A stretch of DNA of 48,216 bases. It comes from Thermoflexus sp035573655 (GTDB taxonomy: Bacteria > Chloroflexota > Anaerolineae > Thermoflexales > Thermoflexaceae). The notes under the pieces were generated by a model. That model saw only the letters and a list, made by a program, of their open reading frames with translations. It had not been told where the DNA came from and did not search any database. The translations under genes and the position numbers were made by a program. Each line of letters begins with the position of its first letter. The first letter of the stretch is position 1. Shown piece by piece: positions 26,090 to 33,074 of the stretch. The stretch lies in NCBI GenBank assembly GCA_035573655.1, contig DATMAC010000057.1, forward strand, positions 1 through 48,216, in the 5' to 3' direction.

Positions 26090-26896
26090 TCACCAAGACA
26101 TCCACCCCAGGAGAAGAACCCCGACCAGGAAAAGCGATCCGACGGCGAGAAGCACACGGTCCGATTGAGACAGCGGCGGCATCGAAAGCGCTCGCACCTC
26201 CCCATCGTAACCGCGAGCGATCATCGCCATGTAAACCCGTTCTCCACGCTCCAGAGTGCGAAGGAACAGCGTCCCCACCATCCGACCGGTCACCTGAGCT
26301 CGCCACATCATAGTTCCCCCAACCCGACGCCCGGCGGTTTCCGGGGCTGTGCTCCGGGCCTCCCGGGCCCGGGACATCCGCAGCGCTTCATCCACCAGAA
26401 GGAACAGATACCGCCACATCAGCCCAAAGGTCGCGACCAGAAAACGAGGAACCCTGAGCGCCCGCATAGCCGCCAACAAATCCGGGAAGGAGGTGGTCCC
26501 CACCAGGACCAGAGCTGCCTGAAGCGAAAGCCATGACTTGATGAGCACACTGAGGAATCGAACAATTCCTTCCCAACGCACCGACATCGACCAGGAGCCT
26601 ATCGGAAATGTGATCCAAGTCGAGCCGGGTGTCGTGAACACCACAGGCAGAGCGGCCAGAACGAACGGGAGGGCCAGCATGGAACGCCGAAGCACCTTCC
26701 GGATCCCCAAACCGGAGAGATATTCGGCCAGCCACACTCCCGCGCCCAACAAACCATATGCCAGCCATGCCCCTGCCGGCAGCAACGTGGCGGTCACGAT
26801 AAACCCCAAGGTCAGTACGAGCTTCACGCGGGAATCCAGATGATGGATTGGGCTCTCCAGAGGTTGATAAGGGTCAATAAAGTGGAAGTGAGCCAT
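26090..26896 (-). CDS. cbiQ: Cobalt/nickel ECF transporter transmembrane subunit
   Basis: The T component that couples the ATPases to the substrate-binding subunit. It has about 268 residues and four to five membrane segments, with the HxxD/Arg-containing N-terminus (FIDPYQPLESPIHHLDSRVKL) typical of CbiQ. The cytoplasmic coupling helices contain RALRVPRFLVA and MSRAREARS, the A-R-G-like motifs that dock on the ATPase. I set the start at ATG 26896 after AAGGGG; ATG 26935, one base past the cbiM stop, is an alternative. Confidence 0.88.
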   Translation of the reverse strand: MAHFHFIDPYQPLESPIHHLDSRVKLVLTLGFIVTATLLPAGAWLAYGLLGAGVWLAEYLSGLGIRKVLRRSMLALPFVLAALPVVFTTPGSTWITFPIGSWSMSVRWEGIVRFLSVLIKSWLSLQAALVLVGTTSFPDLLAAMRALRVPRFLVATFGLMWRYLFLLVDEALRMSRAREARSTAPETAGRRVGGTMMWRAQVTGRMVGTLFLRTLERGERVYMAMIARGYDGEVRALSMPPLSQSDRVLLAVGSLFLVGVLLLGWMSW

Positions 26897-26936
26897 GCCC
26901 ATCCCCTTGCGTTGGATGGTTGAGGGATTACGCATG

Positions 26937-27862
26937 TCACTTTTGTGATTCTTCGAGGCGCCGTTTCGCGATGAGAGCGATCACCAGCCCGAGCACCAAC
27001 AATGCTCCGAGGATCCCAGCTAGGATCGTAGATAGAGCCTGATTCGGAACCCCCGGGATGATATAATCTGGCAGCAAACTCCACACGGAGGGGCGGGCCG
27101 CCTGACGGAAACCCAAGTTCTCCGCGACCCGCTCCAGCCCATCCGGATTGGAGGAAGCGAACGGCGCAAGGAAAGCCAGGCCCAGCGTCAAAGCCAGCCC
27201 GGCGATCCACAGGGGAACACGCCCAGCGACCGGCCGCTCCCGGACCAGACCCCGACGAGCCGCGGCTAGGAACGACACCGCGCTCATGGTGAGGAGGCCT
27301 TCCACGATGCCGATCAACGCGTGGATGCTGCCCATCGCTGGCAGGACCACGTTCGCAGGAACCAAACCGGATAACGAGAGCTCCAGCCCAGTGGCGAGCG
27401 CCCCGATCACCACGGCCATCCACCCGCTCAGGAAAGCCGCCGCGGATCGCGCCCATGGCCGATCTCCGAACAGCGCCCGGAAGGTTTGGTGTACTGCATA
27501 AGCGACGAGGGCGCCCAAGATCCCCATGTTGAAAATATTGGCCCCCAACGCGAAGAGCCCCCCATCCTGGAAGACGATCGCCTGGATGGAGAGCACACAG
27601 ATCATGATTAAGATGGCTACCCAGGGCCCGAACAGGAGAGTGGCCAGGGCGGTTCCAATCAGGTGGCCGGAGGTTCCCCCCGCGATTGGGAAATTGAGCA
27701 TCTGGGCGGCAAAGATGCCCGCGGCCACACACCGATCACGGGCGCCTCCGATTCCGTCAACTCCTGGCGGACCCGCCGCAAGGCATAACCGCCGATCCCT
27801 GCGCTCACTCCCCACAGAGGCAGCACGACCGAGGCCGAAAGAAAGCCATCCGGGATATGCAT
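26937..27862 (-). pseudogene. cbiM: Cobalt/nickel ECF transporter substrate-binding subunit CbiM (CbiMN type), frameshifted
   Basis: The S component that binds Ni2+ or Co2+. The first part starts MHIPDGFLS at 27862; the N-terminal Met-His is the metal-binding feature of CbiM. It runs to about 27730 (SEAPVIGV) and then loses frame. The remainder, from AAGIFAAQMLNFPIAGGTSGH on, continues in another frame to 26937. Adding one base in the GTGTGTGG tract near 27725-27733 would restore a single protein of about 308 residues. The C-terminus has a fused CbiN-like PDGLE region (PDGLERVAENLGF) and two further helices. The regulated promoter and intact downstream genes suggest a sequence error or a very recent mutation. 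Confidence 0.85.
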
Positions 27863-27888
27863 CGGAAATCCCTGCAAATGGTTCTTTA

Positions 27889-27922
27889 TTGCAAGTATAT
27901 TGCAACTGCAAATAAGTTGCAA
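27889..27922 (-). promoter_or_regulatory. Two Nur-type operators overlapping the cbiM promoter
   Basis: TTGCAA-GTATA-TTGCAA (27889-27905) and CTGCAA-ATAAG-TTGCAA (27906-27922) lie end to end. Each is a six-base half-site pair with a five-base spacer, the pattern known for the Streptomyces nickel regulator Nur. On the minus strand the same bases give a promoter: -35 TTGCAA (27922-27917), a 17-base spacer and -10 TATACT (27899-27894). Binding would block RNA polymerase. A further half-site (CTGCAA) lies at 27872-27877, and the start codon is 25 bases on. Confidence 0.7.
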
Positions 27923-28321
27923 TAATCGAGCCTCGTCCAGGTCATCTAGTGAGAATGGGTGCTCTGTTGCAAGCATAGAGGAGGTCATCCCAACTCGTCG
28001 TGGCGAGCTTTCGATTCATGGAATTTCTGTGAGGGGTGGGCCGCGTAAGCGGCCCACCCCTCACAGAAATTTTTATCTTCGCAACAAAGCAAGAATGGGG
28101 ACAAACCAAGCGAGGGGGTGACACGAAGGCCGAGGGGTTAGCCGTGATGGCGGATCCAGCGATCCATCCGTGGGCGCGGGTCGTGGGGCGGGAACCTGGT
28201 GTCTGGTGGCTGAGGAAAGGCCGCACCTTCACCCCGAGGAGATCCCTAAGGAAAGGGACGCTGACTAAAGTCCAGCGCCAACGGCCCCGCTTGTTCAACA
28301 CAAAACCGGAGGCTCTCAGGG
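27923..28321. other. Intergenic region between cbiM and carbonic anhydrase
   Basis: About 400 bases with no supportable gene. It contains a long hairpin (28022-28071) and, from about 28085 to 28320, a GC-rich stretch with many short complementary runs, such as GATCCCT-AAGGAA-AGGGAC near 28250. See the finding on a possible structured RNA. Confidence 0.45.
28022..28071. terminator. 23-bp perfect hairpin with GTAA loop
   Basis: AATTTCTGTGAGGGGTGGGCCGC is followed by GTAA and its exact reverse complement. On the plus strand TTTTT follows directly. It lies between the cbiM promoter and the region downstream of the carbonic anhydrase gene. The loop is a GNRA-type tetraloop in RNA. Confidence 0.6.
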
Positions 28322-28924
28322 CTAAGCGTGGCTCATCATCTCAGCGCGAGAGTTCACACGCCGGCTAAGCATCTCAAAGGGTCGACGAAGCTGACCGGTT
28401 TCCAGCTCGTAAATATAGCCTGCGATTGTCACATCCTTTGGAATCAACGGATGATTCCTTAAAAGCTCAACCTGAGCCGCTGTTATCTCGTCCAGGTTCT
28501 CAAAGGTTCTAAACCATCGCTCAATCGCTTTTGGATCTTTCAGGACCAGTTCCGGCAAAGAGGGATCAAGAGGGATTCGGGTTAGGTCGACCCCGAGGGC
28601 TGTCTCCAGGGCCTCAACGATTTCCCGCCCGGTCTTCAACATCATCCCGCATTCAGTGTGAGTGACGACAATGATCTCCCTCGTCCCAAGGAAATTTGTG
28701 GACAACGCGGCAGAGCGGATCACATCGTCGGTGACCAAACCGCCAGCGTTGCGGAATATGTGCGCATCACCGGGTTGGAGTCCGAGAACCTCCTCGATCT
28801 TCACCCGTTCGTCCATGCACGTTAAGACGAAAAGCCGCTTGTTGCTCGGGATTCTTTTTTGCCTCCTTAGTACCCATTCCTCCCGTCGTCGTATTCGCTC
28901 TTCGATTTGCTGAACGACGCTCAT
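28322..28924 (-). CDS. Beta-class carbonic anhydrase
   Basis: Zinc enzyme interconverting CO2 and bicarbonate, 200 residues. The zinc ligands Cys36, His89 and Cys92 and the Asp38-Arg40 pair are visible in LTCMDER (34-40) and THTECGM (88-94). IFRNAGG (56-62) is a conserved active-site stretch. It is the compact bacterial type often annotated as a carbonic anhydrase-like protein. GAGGGTG lies upstream of the ATG at 28924. It has its own promoter and is apparently monocistronic. Confidence 0.9.
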   Translation of the reverse strand: MSVVQQIEERIRRREEWVLRRQKRIPSNKRLFVLTCMDERVKIEEVLGLQPGDAHIFRNAGGLVTDDVIRSAALSTNFLGTREIIVVTHTECGMMLKTGREIVEALETALGVDLTRIPLDPSLPELVLKDPKAIERWFRTFENLDEITAAQVELLRNHPLIPKDVTIAGYIYELETGQLRRPFEMLSRRVNSRAEMMSHA

Positions 28925-28971
28925 GGTCAGCACCCTCGCGGTGAGCTTGCCGTGATAATTATTTCGGCCCT

Positions 28972-29001
28972 ATTTAATTTAAAATTTCAATTCAACGTCA
29001 A
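28972..29001 (-). promoter_or_regulatory. Candidate promoter of the carbonic anhydrase gene
   Basis: On the minus strand TTGACG (29001-28996) and TTAAAT (28977-28972) are 18 bases apart in an AT-rich stretch, about 48 bases before the start codon. Confidence 0.4.
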
Positions 29002-29062
29002 GGCTTCCAGCAAGGAAGCAACCAGCGAAGCGGAAGCGGTCGGCCGAGGAGCGGGAAGCTCC

Positions 29063-29893
29063 TTAATGGTGGTTCAGAATCTCCAGCGCGATCCCTGCCT
29101 CCGCAAGGCGCTCCTCCAGACGACGGTGCGCCTCCTTCACCAAGGCCTGGGCCTCCTCGGGGGTGGACGCCGCGGCCGAGAGATAAACCTGAAGACGGAC
29201 TCCAGGGCCGAAAGCTCGTGCCCGGGATTTGATGTACAGCTGAGGAAATCGCTCTTGTATCTCCTTCAATAAAGGCGCCAATCGGGATTCATCCCCGCAC
29301 CCGACAAGCAAGCGGAGCTCCGCAAAGCCTGCTTTTCCAAATCGGGTCTGAAGATAAGGGGCGAGAGCGTTCTGAACGATGGCTTTCATCTCCTCGGGAA
29401 CACCAGGGAGACAGACCACGGTGGTTTGTTCCAGCGGAAGAAGGACCCCTGGGGCAGCGCCGACAGGATTCGCTAAGGGGACCGCGCCACGAGGGAGAAG
29501 AGCCATCTTACGGCGCGGCGGGGTGAGCTCGGGGTCAGCCACATAGCCCAACTCAGCCAGGGCTTGGTAGCGCGCTGCCACCATCTGAAGCGCCTGAGGG
29601 TGTTCCTCCAACGGCCGGCCCGTGGCCAAGGCCACTCCGGCAAGCGTTCGATCGTCCTCCGTTGGGCCCAGCCCCCCTGTGGTGAATATAAAATCGGGCC
29701 CTCGTCCTAATGAGCGCTCCAACTCAACGCGGATCTCCTCTACTTCATCTGGAAGAAGGATCGCTCGACGTACCTTCCCGCCCAGCCCGGTGAGGAAACG
29801 ACATAACCAGGCCGTGTTGGTATCGACCACTTCGCCCAGCAACAATTCATTCCCGATGGCGAAGATCTCCACGATTGGAGGGCGGACGCCCAT
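29063..29893 (-). CDS. CinA-like protein, molybdopterin-binding-fold domain only
   Basis: A 276-residue second CinA-family protein. It has IFAIGNELLLGEVVDTNTAW, TTGGLGPTEDDRTLAGVA, RRKMALLPRGAVPLANPVGAAPG and CLPGVPEEMKAIV, then the linker domain, but it ends without a PncC amidase domain. Function may be ADP-ribose/CoA pyrophosphatase, by analogy with the N-terminal part of CinA. It starts six bases after the stop of the response regulator gene, with GAGGAGT inside that gene's end, so the two are co-transcribed. Confidence 0.85.
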   Translation of the reverse strand: MGVRPPIVEIFAIGNELLLGEVVDTNTAWLCRFLTGLGGKVRRAILLPDEVEEIRVELERSLGRGPDFIFTTGGLGPTEDDRTLAGVALATGRPLEEHPQALQMVAARYQALAELGYVADPELTPPRRKMALLPRGAVPLANPVGAAPGVLLPLEQTTVVCLPGVPEEMKAIVQNALAPYLQTRFGKAGFAELRLLVGCGDESRLAPLLKEIQERFPQLYIKSRARAFGPGVRLQVYLSAAASTPEEAQALVKEAHRRLEERLAEAGIALEILNHH

Positions 29894-29898
29894 TGGGC

Positions 29899-30318
29899 TT
29901 ACTCCTCAGCGGACGAAGCCGAGGCCGAATGGCTCATCACCCGCTCAATGCTGGCGATCAGCTCTGATGGCCCAAAGGGTTTGGTAAGATAATCATCCAC
30001 CCGGGCGATATGAAGTCCTAAGATGCGATCTACATGCTGCGCCCGGGCGGTGACCACGATCACCGGGATGTTGCGTAGTTCAGGATCCGCTTTCATCTGT
30101 TGATAAACTTCCCACCCATCAATGTCCGGCATCATGAGATCCAACAGAACGAGGTCCGGTTTCTCCCGTCGGATGACTTCAATCCCTTCCATTCCGCTGG
30201 TTGCCCACCCGACCAACTCATATCCCCGTCGGGTGACGATCAACCGGATCAGGTCGATCATATCCTGATCGTCCTCGATGCACACGATGCGGATCTTTCT
30301 TCGATTTCCTTCAGCCAT
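29899..30318 (-). CDS. Single-domain response regulator
   Basis: A 139-residue CheY-like receiver. Acidic pocket residues are Asp16 and Asp17, the phosphoacceptor is Asp60 (LLDLMMPDIDGWEV), the conserved Thr is Thr90 (VVTA) and Lys113 (LTKPFG) completes the site. A short Ser-rich tail follows. There is no output domain, so it acts through protein contacts. AAGGAGTTCCCC precedes the ATG at 30318. Its partner kinase could be the hybrid kinase at 33075, but that is only a guess. Confidence 0.9.
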   Translation of the reverse strand: MAEGNRRKIRIVCIEDDQDMIDLIRLIVTRRGYELVGWATSGMEGIEVIRREKPDLVLLDLMMPDIDGWEVYQQMKADPELRNIPVIVVTARAQHVDRILGLHIARVDDYLTKPFGPSELIASIERVMSHSASASSAEE

Positions 30319-30642
30319 GGGGAACTCCTTATCTATGGAAATCAGACAGGGCCCTCGTGAGACAGGCGATCCCCTCAATAGGCCAGGCTCAAGAGAACCT
30401 CCTGTGTATAGAGGCATAAGAATGGTGCCCCTTCTCTTTCTCACCCCCTCCCACCGCCCTTCGAACAGTGGGAAAAGTAGCCATGAAGGTCCTCAGCGGG
30501 TAAAGGGACTCATCGCCTTTAAGGGAAAGTTTAACGAGGGCCGTCCCTCTGGGCAAGCGAGCCAGGGTTGTCCGATTGGCCGGAAACTCCCGCCCCCCTC
30601 CACTCTACAGCCTGCAGTTGGGGGGGCGAGCGGTCCGAAGCC
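30319..30642. other. Intergenic region between the response regulator and aspS
   Basis: About 324 bases with no gene. It contains a CACCCCCTCCCACCGCCCTTCG stretch (about 30441) that matches one arm and tip of the dispersed hairpin family, with a poor second arm. I see no promoter I would defend. Confidence 0.45.
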
Positions 30643-32418
30643 CTATGCTTCATCTTCTCGCACAACCCGGATATGCAGTTCCCGCAACTGGCGCTCATCC
30701 ACCTCTGATGGTGCATCAAAGAGAAGATCTACCGCGCTGGCCGTCTTGGGGAAGGCGATGACCTCTCGGATGTTCGGTTCATCCGCCAGGAGCATCACCA
30801 GGCGATCTAATCCCAAAGCGATCCCTCCGTGGGGTGGGGCGCCGAACTCGAAAGCCTCCAGCATGTGACCGAACCGGGCACGCGCTTGTTCGGGCGTGTA
30901 GCCCAACAGTCGGAAAACCCGCTCCTGGACGTCCCGACGGTGAATCCGGATGCTTCCCCCACCGATCTCATATCCATTGCACACAATGTCATAGGATTTG
31001 GCGCGGACGGATCCAGGATCCGTCTCCAACCGGTCTAAATCCTCATCCATCGGCGAGGTGAACGGATGATGCATCGCTTCCCATCGCCCCTCCTCGTCGT
31101 TCCACTCGAACATGGGGAACTCCAGAATCCAAGCGAAAGCCAGCTCGTTCGGATCCGCGAGCTGCAATCGATCCCGGAAAAACAACCGCAACCCCCCCAG
31201 GGCCTTGGCCACCGTCTCCGGCGCATCGGCCACCATGCAAACGAGATCCCCCACCCCTGCCCCGACCCGCTCCGCAATCACCGCTTTCTCGCCTTCAGTG
31301 AGGAACTTCACCACCGGCCCCTTCACCTCGTCTCCAACGAAGGCAAGGGTGATCAGGCCTTTCGCACCCAGCGACTTCACGTAGGTCGTTAGCTCATCGA
31401 TCTCGCGGCGGCTGTAGCCCGCACACCCGGGAGCCCGCAACGCTTTCACTTGCCCTCCGCTTTGAGCGATGGAACGAAAGACCTCAAACGAGCTTTCCTG
31501 AAATACGTCCGTCAGATCCACCAGCTCCATGCCAAACCGGAGGTCAGGTTTGTCTGAGCCATAACGGGCCATCGCCTCGGCGTAGGTGAGGCGGGGGAAA
31601 GGAGCGCGAAAGCGCTTGTGCGGGGTGACCCGCTGCACCACTTCGATCAGCAACCCTTCGATGACCTGAAGGATATCCTCGCGATCCACAAAGGACATCT
31701 CCAGATCCAACTGAGTGAACTCCGGCTGTCGGTCGCCCCGCAAATCCTCGTCTCGGAAGCAGCGAGCGATCTGATAATATTTCTCCAACCCCGCCACCAT
31801 CAACAATTGCTTGAGCTGCTGGGGGGATTGAGGGAGGGCGTAGAACTTCCCTGGATGAAGCCGGCTGGGGACAATGAAGTCCCGCGCGCCCTCCGGGGTG
31901 CTTTTGATCAGTATGGGGGTCTCCACTTCGACGAATCCACGGGCATCCAGATAATCTCGGATCGCCCGCGTGATCTGGTGGCGCAGCATCAGGTTCCGCT
32001 GCATCCGGGCGCGACGCAAATCCAGATAGCGATAACGCAGACGGACCGCCTCATCGATCCGACGGCCATCATCGTCGATGGAGAAAGGCAACGGGCGCGC
32101 GGGGTTCAGGATGTGCACCTCATGGGCTTCGACTTCGATTTCCCCAGTCGGCAGATTGGGGTTCTCCGCCCCGGCCGGCCGCCGCCGGACGAGGCCACGA
32201 ACTCGGATCACATATTCCAAGCGCACCTCGTCCAGGACGGCGTGGGCGGCTGCGGAGCGAGAAGGATCGCCCACCACCTGCACCAGGCCGCTCCGATCCC
32301 TGAGATCGATGAAAATCAATCCCCCGTGGTCCCGACGACGGTGGACCCAACCGGCCAGCTCGACCTCCTGGCCCACATGCGCTGGACGCAACTCTCCACA
32401 TCCGTGGCTCTTCAACAT
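30643..32418 (-). CDS. aspS: Aspartyl-tRNA synthetase, probably non-discriminating
   Basis: Charges tRNA(Asp), and probably tRNA(Asn), with aspartate. The 591-residue length is the bacterial type. The N-terminal OB-fold has WVHRRRDHGGLIFIDLRDRSG, then class II motif 1, motif 2 (ARCFRDEDLRGDRQPEFTQLD), the bacterial GAD insertion, and motif 3 (GIALGLDRLVMLL). His31 and Gly83 are the residues associated with non-discriminating AspRS. GAAGGAGGGCTTC precedes the ATG at 32418. gatB elsewhere in the window would supply the amidation step. Confidence 0.95.
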   Translation of the reverse strand: MLKSHGCGELRPAHVGQEVELAGWVHRRRDHGGLIFIDLRDRSGLVQVVGDPSRSAAAHAVLDEVRLEYVIRVRGLVRRRPAGAENPNLPTGEIEVEAHEVHILNPARPLPFSIDDDGRRIDEAVRLRYRYLDLRRARMQRNLMLRHQITRAIRDYLDARGFVEVETPILIKSTPEGARDFIVPSRLHPGKFYALPQSPQQLKQLLMVAGLEKYYQIARCFRDEDLRGDRQPEFTQLDLEMSFVDREDILQVIEGLLIEVVQRVTPHKRFRAPFPRLTYAEAMARYGSDKPDLRFGMELVDLTDVFQESSFEVFRSIAQSGGQVKALRAPGCAGYSRREIDELTTYVKSLGAKGLITLAFVGDEVKGPVVKFLTEGEKAVIAERVGAGVGDLVCMVADAPETVAKALGGLRLFFRDRLQLADPNELAFAWILEFPMFEWNDEEGRWEAMHHPFTSPMDEDLDRLETDPGSVRAKSYDIVCNGYEIGGGSIRIHRRDVQERVFRLLGYTPEQARARFGHMLEAFEFGAPPHGGIALGLDRLVMLLADEPNIREVIAFPKTASAVDLLFDAPSEVDERQLRELHIRVVREDEA

Positions 32419-32457
32419 GAAGCCCTCCTTCGCGATGAGGGGAATGGCTCCATTCCC

Positions 32458-32508
32458 TTCCCTTGTGGGGTGCGGGCCGCCGAAGACGGCCCGCACCCCA
32501 CAAGGGAA
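32458..32508. repeat. 22-bp hairpin upstream of aspS
   Basis: TTCCCTTGTGGGGTGCGGGCCG pairs perfectly with CGGCCCGCACCCCACAAGGGAA around a seven-base loop. It lies 40 bases before the aspS start, so it falls in its leader or promoter. It could be a leader structure, the end of an upstream transcript, or a repeat. Confidence 0.55.
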
Positions 32509-32916
32509 AACATGACCATCACTGAATCGAGCGACCACCCCACATTGAAAGCCACAATCAAAAACCTGGGCCGCCCTCCTGCGGGTGGGCGGCCCAGGTC
32601 GCCTATGAATCGCTCAGCCTTTATGAGGTCAAAGCCTTCCTACCGCCCCCCGCTGTATACGCCGGAAGACGTCGTTGCCCGGGATATCCGGATTGAGATT
32701 CGAACGGCCCGCCGCGATCATAGCCTTCGCACCGACGGTTTTTGGAGGCAGGGCCGGACGCCAAAGGCACCCAGCTTCGCCCCCTAAGCCCTCACAAGGA
32801 AATCCACCGCGTAACTCCCTAAAAGGATAGCATAAGCCTCTTCATGTGCCAAGAGGACCTGGGCTTTTCCAAGTTCCAAACAAAGACGGCACAACGGTGG
32901 AGAAAGGGATAAGCCC

Positions 32917-33001
32917 CTCCCCCTTCTGCGGCCCTTCGGGCCACAGAAGGGGGAGAAAAATTTTTGGGGGCTGGGCCGCCAAAAGCGCCCCAGCCCCCAA
33001 A
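32917..33001. terminator. Two-hairpin terminator element after the hybrid kinase
   Basis: The clearest member of the family. Hairpin 32917-32955 (CTCCCCCTTCTG...CAGAAGGGGGAG, TTC loop) is followed by AAAAATTTTT, then hairpin 32963-33001 (TTTGGGGGCTGGG...CCCAGCCCCCAAA). In either direction the first stem met is followed by A and T tracts, as in a bidirectional intrinsic terminator. It lies 74 bases past the kinase stop. Confidence 0.65.
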
Positions 33002-33074
33002 GATCCTTTCAATTTTAGTTTTGAGGAATATGCAGGTGTCCGACACCCGCCGCAGAGGTGAAGGGTGCCCGGAG

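Larger units (their letters stand above)
32419..33074. other. Intergenic region with hairpins between aspS and the hybrid kinase
   Basis: About 656 bases without a supportable gene. It holds a strong single hairpin (32458-32508) just upstream of aspS and a full two-hairpin element (32917-33001) just downstream of the kinase. In between, CCGCCCTCCTGCGGGTGGGCGG (32571-32592) can form a small stem. Confidence 0.5.

Noticed and set aside
28190..28201. GGGAACCTGGTG as part of a cobalamin riboswitch
   Set aside because: The B12 box and the CCCGCCACTGT segment are absent, and no gene on the plus strand follows.
28212..28219. GAGGAAAG as the P4 region of an RNase P RNA
   Set aside because: The partner ACAGAA...CCGGCTTA region is not found at the right distance; the available span is about 100 bases, far too short.
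27942..28301. 119-codon minus-strand frame between cbiM and carbonic anhydrase
   Set aside because: It passes through the 23-bp hairpin and has an unlikely Pro/Arg-rich composition and no ribosome site.
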